A stretch of 64,000 nucleotides of DNA, taken from NCBI GenBank assembly GCA_003415625.1, contig PYIU01000002.1:1-64000 (forward strand). The letters run 5' to 3'. Below the pieces are notes generated by a model that did not search any database, was not told the DNA's origin, and saw only the letters and a list, made by a program, of their open reading frames with translations. Below are positions 22,658 to 36,122 of this stretch, piece by piece. A program made the position numbers and the translations under genes. The first letter of the stretch is position 1. Every line of letters starts with the position of its first letter. The DNA is from Aquanectria penicillioides (lineage: Eukaryota; Ascomycota; Sordariomycetes; Hypocreales; Nectriaceae).

Positions 22658-23390
22658 GGCGTCCTCGTATTGAATAATCAACTTCGGCGTATTACTTTGG
22701 AAGGTTGCTCTTTTCCTTCTTTTCTTTTTTTTCCTTTTGGAGTAGTCTTGTGATTTTATCTCTGGCGGAGGATTAACACGGACTGTGTACACCACTCTAC
22801 GTTGACAAAAGTGTTATCTCCAATTCCAAATTTGCTGGGGTAGGTGGGATCTTCCAAATCCCCCAAATCCCCCATCGTATGATCCGTGTATCGGCCGTTT
22901 CGATTCGAACATCTGATAGGCATGGGAGATTTGAAGGTAGATGAGATAGTCATTGTGGGATATGTCAGTCGTCGTAACTCCGCTCAATGCATATGCGTTC
23001 ATATCTAAATCAAATCTAACTTTCAGGCTAGAGCGGCAACATGGTCTTAGTGGGGACCTGGAAGGTTACATTCCACTTATTTAGGCGTAAATTGGGCCTC
23101 CGCTTGAGCTCGGATCTGACACGTGGTCCCTATCTACCTACCGCGTTAGTGGAGATTATAGCTTGGCTAGATAGCATTTCGCATTTCGGTCAATCGGCTT
23201 CCTTTAGATACATTCCACCCATGCGGTGCGAAGATAGGCAGTCCACAGCGGGAATTATTGAAGCGAGGAATAGTTAAAAAACAATGTGACGTGCATGAGA
23301 ATCCCGTTCACTTGACCTTCTTCCACTTATACCTTCTTCCGTTAACCAATCGCAAACGTCTCTCAGATATTGCTGCGCTACAGTCAGGCC
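22658..23390. promoter_or_regulatory. Divergent promoter between two carboxylesterases
   Basis: Shared 733-bp upstream region of two esterase genes on opposite strands. It contains a polypyrimidine/polypurine run near 22705-22740 and the repeated heptamer described separately at 23175-23188. Confidence 0.55.
23175..23188. promoter_or_regulatory. CATTTCG heptamer repeated twice in esterase promoter
   Basis: Two adjacent copies of CATTTCG. With the preceding G they form a 15-bp sequence (23174-23188) identical to 37710-37724 in the promoter of the tannase-like gene. It lies about 200 bp upstream of the plus-strand esterase start. Confidence 0.5.
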
Positions 23391-25274
<1,884 letters not shown>

Positions 25275-26042
25275 GTATAATTCTGCTAGTATACCTGTAT
25301 GGTGAAGTTGAAAGCTGTGCTCCCACGTTATAGTCTAGTTGCATCCAATATTCTCATAGTGCCATTGCTAGCCTTAGATAACGTCCATTTTTTTTTAAAA
25401 TTCTAATAAAGCATCTCTTCTCAGTTTAGTTACAATCTATTGTTAGTACTATCTCCTAGAGTATGTCTTACTTATTCGCCAACCAAGTAAGTTCGAATGT
25501 AGGATAAGACTACCTCTAGTTTCCTTGGGGTCACTATAGCACATCATTTCAATATGATTAGTTACTACTAGAGATAATATAAGTCACCTATAGGGTATTT
25601 TCAGTCAAATAATACAAACTAGGTCGTCAAAGGAAAGCCTTATTCAGCTAGGTGGGTAAGGATGGTACCTTGGGGGTTTTTGCAAGACTGAAGCTTGCCG
25701 CTTCAGTATTCCCGCCCCCGTGGCAAGACTAAAAGATTTTGTAGCGAAGCTTGGTAATTAATCTAGTAGTATACTGGCTTCTAGTGTGGGGAAACTTGGG
25801 AAAAGGTGAATGTGATATTCTTAGAAGGGGATCTACTCGTTTAGCTACTCCGGAACGGGCATGACAATAGGTATAGATATCAATCGATACTTTGACTCCA
25901 ACATTCTACTCCATTGTACACACACATATTATCAATACTCTAACCCTTATCCAAAGAGTTTATTTAGAGCTTTAGAAAATATATTCCTGCGATTTAAGTC
26001 AAAAACAATTGCTAATTAAGCTAGGATGTTAAAGTGATAAGC
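25275..26042. other. Intergenic between converging genes
   Basis: No gene seen. A perfect 7-bp stem with a 5-base loop lies at about 25688-25706 (CTGAAGC ... GCTTCAG). It is a possible terminator-like or random hairpin. Confidence 0.4.
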
Positions 26043-28112
26043 TTACCTTTCTACCGTCTCGATGTACTCTCTTGTGTAATCTTCGATCTGCTCAACATCC
26101 GAGATCAGATCGACATCAGCCAGGCTAATGTATGGGGATCTTTTAATGAGTTTTGAAACTGAGTATATGATAACAAATATACCGACCATAGTGTAACTGA
26201 AAAAGAAGGTCGCTATATCCCACTGACCATTTAGGAAGACTGATTGTGTTAGTAACAGATTGGGTCTTCCATATGACACATATATTACCTTCGTAGCCAC
26301 TGATAAATACCATACTCAGACAACATACAAGACTAAAATAAGTGGTGTATCTAATCCATGTTATGAATTCTCAGTACAGAATCAACTTTCTAGTTAGAGG
26401 CAAATACGTACGGCTGCCAGAGCGCTTGGTAAGGGAGGACGGTTCGAGGTCGCTGCTGAGTGTCCCAAGCTTTTCTGAAACGCAGATACGTGAAACAAAT
26501 AACGGAAAGGTTGATTAACTGTGAAGTGGTGATCTGAACAAGTTAGCAAAATATCAGTATCTTTATTTACTGTATGTGGTTTTAACTCACAACGCTAACA
26601 AGCCAGCCAAATACCTTTGCTGAGCCACTTGATACTTGTAAGAATGCCAAAAGCGATATCAAAGCCACTGCGAGAATGCAGAAGACTGGAATACCGGTTT
26701 TGGAAGTCTTTGTAAAAAACTTGGGTGCTTTCCCTTCAAGCGCCAGCCCGTACAGACTCCTAGATGCACAGAAGAAAACACTATTTCCAGTTGATAACGC
26801 CGACAGGACAAGAGCACCATTCACAATATCAGGCAATATTGAGATATTAAGTCTCCGCATAGATATGACGTATGGACTTGATCCGGCATCAGAACCCGAG
26901 GTCGCGTATGCCTCAATGAGCTCTTCAGAATCCGATGGCACGACAATTCCGACGCAGAGAGACCCTAAAGCAAAGAAGCAAGCCAATCGCCAGAAGACGG
27001 ACTTGAAAACCTTAGGTAATGAGACACGAGGGTTTACAGCCTCGCCAGCTGTCATAGAGATATACTCGGGCCCTGTTACAGTGACCGATGCTGTAACCAA
27101 GCACTGTAGAAATCCCAGAAACCTTCCAGTATTGCCGGTGGTGTAGTATTCCGCAAAGGCACCAGGCTCTTTCCAGAAGCTGACGTGGTCGAAATTATTA
27201 ACTACTTTTATGCTTGCGTTGCTAGAGGGATTGGAACATGCTTACCGAAAACCATAGCGATCGTGAACTGGATTCCCGCCTACCATGGTGACGAAAGTGT
27301 ATGCTGTTAGACCAATGATCAGTAGAATCTTGGTAATGGCAAGCCAGAATTCCACTTCGCCATAGTACTTTATGTCTAGAGCGTTGATGAGGCTGGTCAC
27401 ATGTTAGTTTGTGATGAGAATCAAGGGATCAATAGGAAATGGGGGAGCTGTTCATTAAAGCAGCATGTTTACTTGCATATATAACACCAGGATGACACTA
27501 ACAGTCGCCGCGACTGGAATCTCGTCCGTCCAATAGTTCAACACAATGTTGACCGCAACCATTTCGAATGGGACAAGGATGGCCTGGAAAAGAAAAAAGT
27601 TCCAGCCTGTGGCAACCCCAAACGACTCATCCACGAAACGGCCCGCAAAGCGAATGAAGGGTGATGAGATAGGTAAATATGTGACCATTTCGCTACAACC
27701 TGCGTATTCGAATTGAAATTTAGTACTATCCTAAACAAGTTTGAAGAAAACGAGTGCTTACATTCCGTGACACCCAAAATGACCAAACACCTGACAGTCT
27801 TAGTGTCGTCGATTATCAAACAGACCAACCAGCTTACCAGAATATAAAAGCGATAAAAAGGTTAGCTGGGCCACCTGCAATGAGCGCTTTCCCGATTCCT
27901 ATGAATAAAAAGGTTCCGATCACTCCTCCAATACCGATTAATTGGATATGTCGCGGCTTCAGATTACGATGAGTATGATCTGAAAATGCAATCACAGTCC
28001 CCACACCATTGGATTTCAAAGAACCGACATCAGCCCCATCCTCCTTCTTAGGTTCTACTATGTCCACGACTCCACGGACTTCGACAACATCTCCATGGCT
28101 AAGGGTACCCAT
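26043..28112 (-). CDS. Amino-acid permease (AAP/YAT family)
   Basis: Eight exons: 28112-27838, 27790-27762, 27699-27477, 27392-27246, 27179-26591, 26533-26412, 26332-26289 and 26239-26043. The product has 541 residues. The N-terminal permease signature RHIQLIGIGGVIGTFLFIG is followed by EMVTYLPISSPFIRFAGRF, GPEYISMTAGEA, SVFFCASRSLYGLA and a C-terminal DVDLISDVE segment, all typical of fungal plasma-membrane amino-acid/proton symporters with 12 spans. The third intron uses a GC-AG donor (GCAAGT) rather than GT; only this choice keeps the frame. A cluster of GATA sites lies 270-305 bp upstream of the start, consistent with nitrogen control. No inactivating change is seen. Substrate range (general or specific) cannot be read. 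Confidence 0.9.
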
Positions 28113-29240
28113 TTTAGGGGGAAACAAAGAATTCTCTTCTATCGAGGTGTCGCTGCAAAACCAGGGCGTTGTGGTAGAATAACAAGGTACTAGGTGAGAC
28201 GGGATAATATATTTAAAATAATGGCACAATAAAGACATTAATAATGGTGTGTCAGTTGAAAGGTCGACACACCGATTGCGAGCATGTGGAAGCACACGAG
28301 TCATGAGACTATGCGGAAGCCTGATGTGGCGAAATGAGACGGTATCTATCAAACCCGATATCTTGGTACATATATTCATCCAGATATGCAAACCCGATAA
28401 TGATAAGGATCCGATAAGCAGAGCCAATTGCAACAGTTAGCGTTGGAATGCGATAGTCAAACTCCGAAATCTCACATATCTTGATGCACACACTCGGACC
28501 AAAGGAAGACATTCCAAGCCTCGCACGAAACCAGGAGCGTGTATAATGCCCTATCTGGGCGATGCGCCCTGCTTTAACCCCTTAAGCATTCATGACTACG
28601 TTATCTATCATACAACGGCGATCCAAAGCAACAGTGGACATTTTAATCATACGACTGAGCTTTAAACATGAGTGGTAACGAGCATTTCGATCTGCGCTAT
28701 TCCACAGTTGGGTGTCGGGCACCAGTTGGATGCTATGGCTAGCTTCGAATCGGCTATGTTCTCTTTCGGCCTGAGAGCAATTTTGAGATCTGTTCAAGTC
28801 GGGCGGTTACGGTCTTTCGAGGTTTTTCACAAGAACTTTTCACAGTCATAGCAATTTGGGCTGTCTCCTACAAATCATACATAGATAAAGTGGCACTACT
28901 ATCTAGTCATGCGTTGTGAGACTATTCCTTTATTTTGTCTTCCTTTTGTCCTTTTTCTTTAGATCTTAAAACACTTTGCACTAGGAACATTGATATAGCT
29001 ATCAAGAACATCCGTTGTTAGATGTGCATTTAGGAAGCGAGAGAAGCAGCAAGTAGTAATTGTCGATACGTAAGTCTATTTACTGATGAAAGATTCCCAG
29101 AAAAAAGCACTTATCTCACAGTTCTTCAAAACCAATACTCTCTTGATGAGATGTTCCGGATAGAATCTCTTTATCAAACTCCAATAATTCAATTTTAATG
29201 TCGAAGGGAGATCGTGAGCCTGGGCCTCCTCCCCTGTGCG
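28113..29240. other. Intergenic, promoter of the permease
   Basis: Upstream region of the permease and 3' flank of the P450 gene. No other gene seen; the GATA cluster is listed separately. Confidence 0.5.
28383..28416. promoter_or_regulatory. Cluster of four GATA sites upstream of the permease
   Basis: GATA cores at 28383, 28396, 28402 and 28413 fall within 34 bp, three of them as GATAA. Closely paired GATA sites are the known binding arrangement of AreA/NIT2-type nitrogen regulators in filamentous fungi. They lie about 270-305 bp upstream of the amino-acid permease start, a plausible promoter position. Confidence 0.55.
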
Positions 29241-31271
29241 TCAAACATCGCAACCACTGGACAGAGTGCGCGGGCTGATCTTTATATTCAAATCTTTGGC
29301 GATGAATGTCAATATATTTTTGACCTTCCACGGATTTACAGGATCCACAATGCTCACGTCAAAATTGCGAAATATCTAGCTAGGTGAGCGGCTATGCCAT
29401 TATTGGACTAATTTCACTTACTTCAAGCAAAACCTTATGAATCTCCACCAAGGCGATGTTTCTGCGTACGGTGTGAGTTTAATGACACTGCCAAACTGAA
29501 GCAATTACTCACTTTCCCAAGCAAATGCAATGACCTGCCCCAAAATTGAGATCGCATCGTTCCATAAGCCTACTCTTCTCTGGGGATTCTAACCACCGCT
29601 CAGGTCGGAAGTGTTCCGCATCTTCCCCGTATACGGCCTTGTTACGGCTAATGGCCCAGTAGTTCATTCCTAGCAGCTCACAGAGTCAAACCATGTACTG
29701 GGCAGTAAAATCATTCATGCAGCCTACCTATTTCAGTGCCCCCTGGAAGGAAATACCCGCAAATGGTAGCACCCTCGGATGGAACAATTCGTGGAAATGC
29801 AGTCCTATCCTAAATCAGTAAATGCTCAAGTTAACTTATGAATAGGATTGCAGTTACCCAATAGGAGGGAAAATCCGGAGGACTTCTTTGACGACGGCTT
29901 TAAAGTATGGCAGCTCTTTGACCGCTTGGTACGAGGCTGGACGTGAAAGCTTTCCGGCCCTATCCGCCTCGTCAATTTCTGCCATCAACTTTCGATGGAC
30001 ACTTTGGTGAGTCGTGATGTACAGAATGCCAGCACGTAGGGCCATTGCAGTGGAATCTGGCCCCGCAACTCTTGTGGCGCGAAAACTGTCAGATTCAAAT
30101 TGGTCTTGTTGTTTCGAGAGTGAATTCTTACGCGGGGCTGAACGCTTCCAACTCAAGATCCTCAACTGGGATTCCTAAACCATCCTTGTCTCTGTACATC
30201 AAAAACCGCTGTAGTAAGTCCTTCTGGCCCAAACTCGATTCTTCGCTTTTGATTCGCTTGTGAACCGCGTTCTTCGCAAGCTAGCGTTGTGAGAAATCAG
30301 CAACCGAACCCGTAAAGTTTCTGAGGTAACCAACGGCTTGGAGGACCCCCGGTCCGGTCAAATCTGTCGACCTTGATCCAAAAAAATAAGCCACCCATGG
30401 CTGATTTAACGTTTTGGCCAAGAGCGGCAGGGTGGCCAGAAGCTGTGCTTTGCTGAACAGTGCGATCAACGATTCAATCAAAGAATTTACGTCGCATCCG
30501 TTTTCGAGGAACCCTATGTGGTCGCTGAAAGCGAGATCCATGATTGCATCGAAGGCAACTTCAGCCGCCACGCTTTCGTCAGTGCGGCTCGGAGGGACTC
30601 AGGCAAGGTACGTACACCAATGGCTCCACTCCGCAAAATCAAACACTTGGCCTGTTTGGGCGAATTTGGCAGACAGGGCTGTGATGAACTCTAGGATGGT
30701 TTTGTCCAGAACAGACTCCATCTCAAGTACTGAGGTCATCGAGTACTCACTTCAGGTCAGCAGCATATCACAAAGTCATGGATAAAAGCTCTTACAGCAG
30801 TCGCAATCCTTCGTCGCTGAAAGTTGTGGCGTGGCATTTTCCGGGCCGAGCCCACGCTCGACCTATTGATCTGAGGGTCGAAAGATATGAACCAATCTGA
30901 CCGATCCCACTTGTAAATCTGTGCAATATAGGCTGGATCGCTAATCATAACGTAGTTGGAGGAGGCTCTGAAGATTGGACCTTCCGGGAGCGTGAGTCAT
31001 ATTTGCAAGGCAAGAGCAGCGAATGATAGCTAGGGACAGCCTCACCATATTTTTTATGTGTTTCAAGGTCTGTCAAATGTTGACGACCAGACAAAGAGTG
31101 ATACAACAACCACAACTTCGAAAATGAAGCGAGGAAAGGTCCAGGCACTCGGCCAAGAGCATGAAAATACCGATATACAATAATGTAGCAGACGACCACA
31201 GTCGGAAGAATAAACACAAAGTGACGGATAGAAAGCTCTGCGGCCACTTGAAGGGATTGTGAAATTGCCAT
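29241..31271 (-). CDS. Cytochrome P450 monooxygenase
   Basis: A multi-exon P450 starting at ATG 31271 with an N-terminal membrane anchor (FVFILPTVVVCYIIVYRYF) and the proline-rich hinge RVPGPFLASFSKLW. The first intron begins at 31045 and the protein resumes at 30980 (GPIFRASSNYVMISDP). The I-helix reads AGPDSTAMALRA, the K-helix ExxR is KEVLRIFPPIG, and the haem ligand loop is FGAGHCICLGKNIA with the invariant cysteine. The C-terminal stretch is DVSIVDPVNPWKV, ending at a TGA at 29241. An apparent stop near 30282 is explained by an intron: joining GPGVLQA to LAKNAVHKRI restores the usual helix. The layout resembles fungal P450s of the pisatin-demethylase-like group. It is divergent from the DUF3445 gene with 313 bp between starts, so the two are likely co-expressed. 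Confidence 0.87.
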
Positions 31272-31584
31272 TATGATTGATTTCCTGGTAATTTCCTAGT
31301 GATTGTTTCCCAAAGGTTTTTGATTGTGGTCATAGATTAGCTCTTGTTATACTGTTCTGATCCGAAATGTGGTATTCTTAGTCGATAAGAGTGAAACCCG
31401 AGACCCGAGACCCGAGACCCGCCGACTTTGATAAATTTCTGGCCCGATAAAGGATGTTTTCGTGGCCACTTGGTCCCAGGTTAAAGATATGATATATACT
31501 TTTGCGATGCGCTTAGTCTGTGAGCCTGCCACCCTGTCACCTTGCACTTTCAAACTTCGCGGCTATCCTCAATTCGGCAATCCG
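31272..31584. promoter_or_regulatory. Compact divergent promoter, P450 / DUF3445
   Basis: A 313-bp region serves both genes. It contains four tandem heptamers, ACCCGAG three times then ACCCGCC, at 31396-31423. CCCG/CGGG-type half-sites are what Zn2Cys6 regulators typically bind, and an intact regulator of that class lies about 2 kb away. Confidence 0.55.
31396..31423. repeat. Four tandem 7-bp units (ACCCGAG) in divergent promoter
   Basis: Units at 31396-31402, 31403-31409 and 31410-31416 are identical; the fourth, 31417-31423, ends CC instead of AG. The array sits near the middle of the P450/DUF3445 promoter. Confidence 0.8.
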
Positions 31585-32950
31585 ATGGCGTACCCAAATA
31601 TTGATACTTTTTTCATCAAAGTCTCAGCCTCGTCGGTGCTGGGACTTGTCCTACTTGTAATTATTATGTCCAAGGTAACACTGTTCAAGCAAAGATGTGG
31701 ATGCGTGATGAGTCGCTAAATTCAAGGCATAGATCCTCAGTAGCAGATCCACTACACCTAGTAATCCTCATGGTGAATTTGATGTTGATGCTGGGCATGA
31801 GATAAAGCCTTTGATTGATTTTGATTGGCGCAATACCGAACCCGTCAAGCAGCGCCCTTTCAAACCAATTTGGCATATGACCATGGGTATATCCAATCTC
31901 CAGGACCTCACAGAATAGGCCTAATTGACTTCTGTAGGACTCCAAGATGTGCCCCCTTCTGAGTATATTCAAATCGACAAGGACTATTCAGAACGCATTA
32001 GCTTGCGTCAAACCATCATCAAAGACCACTCTGATACGGTGATAGCCATCAACAGCGCCGCTGAGCCAGCAATTAGAGAGTTTTATATCTGGATCATGAT
32101 GAAGTATCTACCGAGTCGGTTTCCTACGATATTCAAACTTCTTCCTCCCGATCAGAAAGAGGCAAAATCATTCTTTCGACTTCAAAATTCAGTCACCGGT
32201 GCTGTTCATCCGGCGCAGCCACCACAGGATCTCAGGAAGGCCCTGAGCATCCTTGGGGAAACCGTTGAGGAAGATTTTATGTTCCTGCTGCCATGGACGG
32301 ATGGCGATAACCTGACATTCTCATTGCAAGGTGTCATCGCTTGCTTTCCAAGTAGTTGGAGTCCGAAAGAAAAGTGCGGGATGACGCTCGAAGCCATACA
32401 TGGGCCAGTCCCAAATTACAAAGAAAAGTTAGCCATGAGCCTTCATCGGATACTTGGGAAGCTCAAGCCTGGCAAGATATATATGAGGCAGAATGTAAGC
32501 CCTGCCCGCAGAACGGTGTGACAAATATGCTAAATCCATGATATAGTGGGCGGTGACGACAACCAACGTTCTATTTGCCCCAGGCGGTGAATTCCACCTT
32601 TATGAAGACAGCCAAGTAGAAGATGAAGCTATCGACATATCCAAGGTAGGCTGGTCATTCAAAATACCAAACCTAATATATTCAAATGCTCACCATTTTG
32701 TTTACTATAGACTTGTGTCCGATCCGAGAGGCAGAGCTTCCGTCTCCTCCCTGAATCAAATGCAGTCGTGTTCTCCTTCCATAGTTATCAATACCCAATT
32801 TCGCAAATTAAGGAAGAAGGGCTAGGAGAAGCTCTGGCAGACGCCATTGACGGGCTGAAAAAGGGATCTGTGCCAGAGATACATTATTACAAGCGGGCGC
32901 CCATATGGGCGGAGCCAGTTAAGTCATACTTGAGGAATGACGGTGAGTAG
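31585..32950 (+). CDS. DUF3445 haem-dependent oxidative N-demethylase-like protein
   Basis: Five exons, 31585-31674, 31733-31886, 31938-32494, 32547-32645 and 32711-32950, give 379 residues with all introns in frame. The first exon encodes only a membrane anchor (SVLGLVLLVIIM), so the protein is probably fixed to a membrane facing the cytosol. The body shows the family pattern of PF11927: KPIWHMTMGLQDV, EYIQIDKDYSERI, SVTGAVHP, EDFMFLLP, IACFPSSWSPKEKCGM, IHGPVPNYKEKLA and YMRQNWAV. The best-studied relative is the alpha subunit of a bacterial haem-dependent oxidative N-demethylase that acts on dimethylamine; fungal members are not characterised in detail. Its divergent pairing with a P450 suggests a joint oxidative, perhaps demethylating, step. 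A GTGAGT immediately before the stop could be a further donor. Confidence 0.85.
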
Positions 32951-33669
32951 GAATTTGGAAGATGTGGAGTGGAAAGTTGGCCATTGGCATCATACTTGAA
33001 GGATGTGGGGGAGAAGGAAGAAGGAATAAGGGTGCGTATCGCAAAAGAAAAAAAGTCAAAAAGTATGTCACTCTCCAATGTGCGAACTTAGGACTGGAAA
33101 TCATATGACAAAAAGGGGTTGCCGGCAGACTTGGTTGTGTGCCTTGGTAGATAGCGATAGGTCGAGTTATGTAGGGACCATGCCTCGGAAGTCACTGATA
33201 AAGCTTGATCGATTCAGGACTGCAAGTAGGCGCAAAGTAGTAGGGAAGAAACGAAGCGATTGGTTGCCACATTATACGACATCAATTCGTGCTTCACAGC
33301 ACTAAGTTAATCTAGGGGCCAGATGGAAGAGTTGTCGATATCTACAGGTAGACTTGTCAAATTGAAACTGTTCATGAAATCATTGGTTCTCTACACTACA
33401 ACCACAAGAGCCCTGACCTACGATTCGAAACTCGATGCTTATCACCTCGTATGCCCCACTTCGTTAGCCCGGATGGGTGAGCAGACTGCGCTACGCCGTA
33501 ACAGGTTTACTCAGCCTGTTTCTTATCGCCACTAAGTCGGCTTTGATAATAAATACTCTACCACACGTCCCACGCTCTTCAAACTGCATCTTGCTTTCTT
33601 CGGTGCCGATCCTTCTTACTCGTAACACTTCGGGTTTGTCTCGGGTTTCTACATGCCACCAGTAGCGCC
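32951..33669. other. Intergenic, no gene seen
   Basis: Spacer between two plus-strand genes and promoter of the Zn2Cys6 regulator. Purine-rich around 32985-33065. Nothing else recognised. Confidence 0.5.
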
Positions 33670-35946
33670 ATGCGAAGCACCACCGCTTGTGCTTGGTGCA
33701 GGTTAGTCAATCCATACTTATATTATAGACTGAGAGAGCTCTATGAGTTGACCATGTATGTTTTACCATTTACAGGAGCTCGAAGCTGAAGTGTCGTCAT
33801 AGTGGAACTGCACCATGCCAGCGGTGCCTCAAGGCCGGGGGCGTACGCGAACAGACATGCATTTTGACTAATCCCTATATGAAAGACACCAGGAGATTGT
33901 GCAGCAGTCTTGTACAGTCGGAAAGGAGTTCAGTCGTCACTTCATCGTGGGGGGCACGCTCACCTGCAATGCCACAGCCCGAGGCTTCTCCGGCTCCACA
34001 GCCGGAGAAAGCCTCGCCCTCACTGCCGCCATCTCTAGACGATCCGTTACCGAAAAACATCATTAAGTTTGTTGTCGATGCGGCTTTGATTTTCGTACAA
34101 AAGTTCCCAGAGCTTGCATTCTTACATCTACCCACTTTTGTCGAAAACGTGCAACAGAATCCACCACGTCGCGATACTCTGAAAATAGCAGCCATCCTCG
34201 CGCTTTGTGCACGCTTTTCGCCTGAGATTGTTGCCAAACACAACATGCCGCATCAAACTGGCGAGAGCTATGCATCTTACATCAGAAAACACCTACTACT
34301 GAAAGTCATGGAACCCCCAAGCGTTGGCACTATTCAATGCTTGCTACTAATGGCTCTATATGAATGGGGGGCATCGAATGGCCACAGGGCTTGGATGTAT
34401 AGCGGTAAGTATTATGTCCTTCTTATATCAAGAACACGTGTAAACTAACTTACAAGGAATGGCATCACGCATGGCGCAATCGTTGAGATCAACAACCAAG
34501 GCTAGCCCGGGATTGGATTCACATGCCTCTCGCTCCGAGAATCTTACCACCCTTTTAGAAATCGAGAATCGCACATTCTGGGGTTGTTTCGTTATGGATC
34601 GAATGCTTGCTTGTGGCAAAGGTCGACCTTTAGTTCTTCGCCTGGCCACAATGTCCATTCACGCTCCAGTAAGTGATCAAGAATTTGCGTATGGTCAGTC
34701 TCCAATCAAGAGATACACCTTTCGTGAAATTGCCAATGACGATCAGTTATTGCGTACGCATAGCAGCATGAATCATCAGTTCAGCGTGATAGTACAAGGG
34801 CTTGATATCTGGGCAAAGCTCTTGAAGTGGATTGCCGAGGGTGGGAGGCGCCATCCAGAATTGTCCCAATTTAGCAGACATCCTTGGATGCCCGATTCGC
34901 CTTGGTTTGGAATCAACCATGACCTTGAGACATGGAGAAAGAACCAAGACACAATGCTAATATTCCCAGAAGTCAGCATTTGTGCCAATGTCTCACTTGG
35001 ACATGGCGAATCATTCGCGTTTATCAATCTGATATACTACTTAAGGTATGAGAGTCGACGGGTTCCCAATCGCAAATGCTGACTCAAACATCAAGCCTCT
35101 TACTGCTTAATAGGGAATATATTCCTTTCTTGCCAAAAGCAGACTCCAAACCCTCTGGCCCCATTGATCCACCGCTTATAGTAGACGACGCCCCAGCCTG
35201 GTGGTGGGAAGATCGCTGTAAAGCATTGTTCCACGCGGCACAAACTATTACCGACATATTTTCAGGGTTAGAAGAATCAAACCACCAACTTATTACTCCT
35301 TTTGTCGGATTCTGTGCTTTCTCTGCCGGCACTATGAACTTGTATGCGGCAAATTTCCCTAACATGAATCCTGGAGGAAACGCAAAACTTGCTTCCTTAT
35401 CTGCTGAATTGAATATTCGATATCTTGAGCGGCTGCGGAACACATGGACTATCGGAGAAGAATGGGTATGTTCCAATCTGTTTCGTACCTACCCTGCAGT
35501 CTTTGTACTTCGAAATGACTTAACGGCTTACTTTTGATCCTCACGGTCAGCTACAAACACTGAAAGAAACCGAACGACTCTATAAAAACTTAAAGAATGA
35601 CGGAGGAAAGTTTCAGGGTAAAACGAGGGCTGATTTTCAAGATCTGGAAAGTTCCATGAACCAATATGGACGATTAGATACATCGCCCAGCTCCCCAACC
35701 ATCATCGAACTACTAGAACAATCTAATTGGACCTCGGACAAAGCCACACTTCGGAGCATGCAGGATGGATGGGAAAATCACGATAGCCAACAGAATCCGC
35801 ACAAAGGAGGTCAGGAAGAGCCCAAATCTGCTCAGGCTATCCAAGATATTGAAAACTTGGATCAAGACTGGAGTTCTTGGTCTGGTCTGGGATTTATGCC
35901 ATTCACGGATCACGAAGTAGGGCTCAACATGAATGCGGAATTATAA
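33670..35946 (+). CDS. Zn2Cys6 transcription factor with fungal-specific TF domain, intact paralogue
   Basis: Five exons, 33670-33701, 33776-34404, 34457-35045, 35096-35465 and 35551-35946, encode 671 residues without interruption. The zinc cluster is split by the first intron: ACAWCR joined to SSKLKCRHSG, then APCQRCLKAG. The fungal-specific TF domain follows (FVQKFPELAFLHLPTF, WGCFVMDRMLACG, NREYIPFLPKAD, FCAFSAGTMNLYAANFP). The C-terminus is acidic and aromatic (NLDQDWSSWSGLGF), like an activation domain. All four intron positions match the regulator at 17579-19757, so the two arose by duplication. As the intact member, placed between the P450/DUF3445 pair and the rhamnonate-dehydratase/tannase pair, it is the best candidate local regulator. 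Nuclear location and DNA binding are inferred from the family. Confidence 0.92.
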
Positions 35947-36122
35947 AAATTTGTCACCAAGACCTGAAGTTTGGGTTTCCACAAGCAGTGTACGTGTCGA
36001 TCAGATTGTTTATAAGAGTGCCAAGATCCTTTATGATATTTTTTAGTCCAAATGTTCTATGTAATGTTTTTGGGGCAAGTTACAGGGCGTTTTAACTTGC
36101 CCGGTCTCTTTGGAACCGATCA

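Noticed and set aside
22658..22795. Upstream extension of the secreted esterase start
   Set aside because: The extra residues are a lysine/arginine-rich run from a low-complexity tract; the ATG at 22657 begins a proper signal peptide.
30282..30340. In-frame stop inside the P450 gene
   Set aside because: A GT...AG intron with a CTGAT branch-like site removes it and joins GPGVLQA to LAKNAVHKRI, the expected helix.
31396..31423. ACCCGAG array as an interstitial telomere
   Set aside because: The unit is seven bases and does not match CCCTAA.
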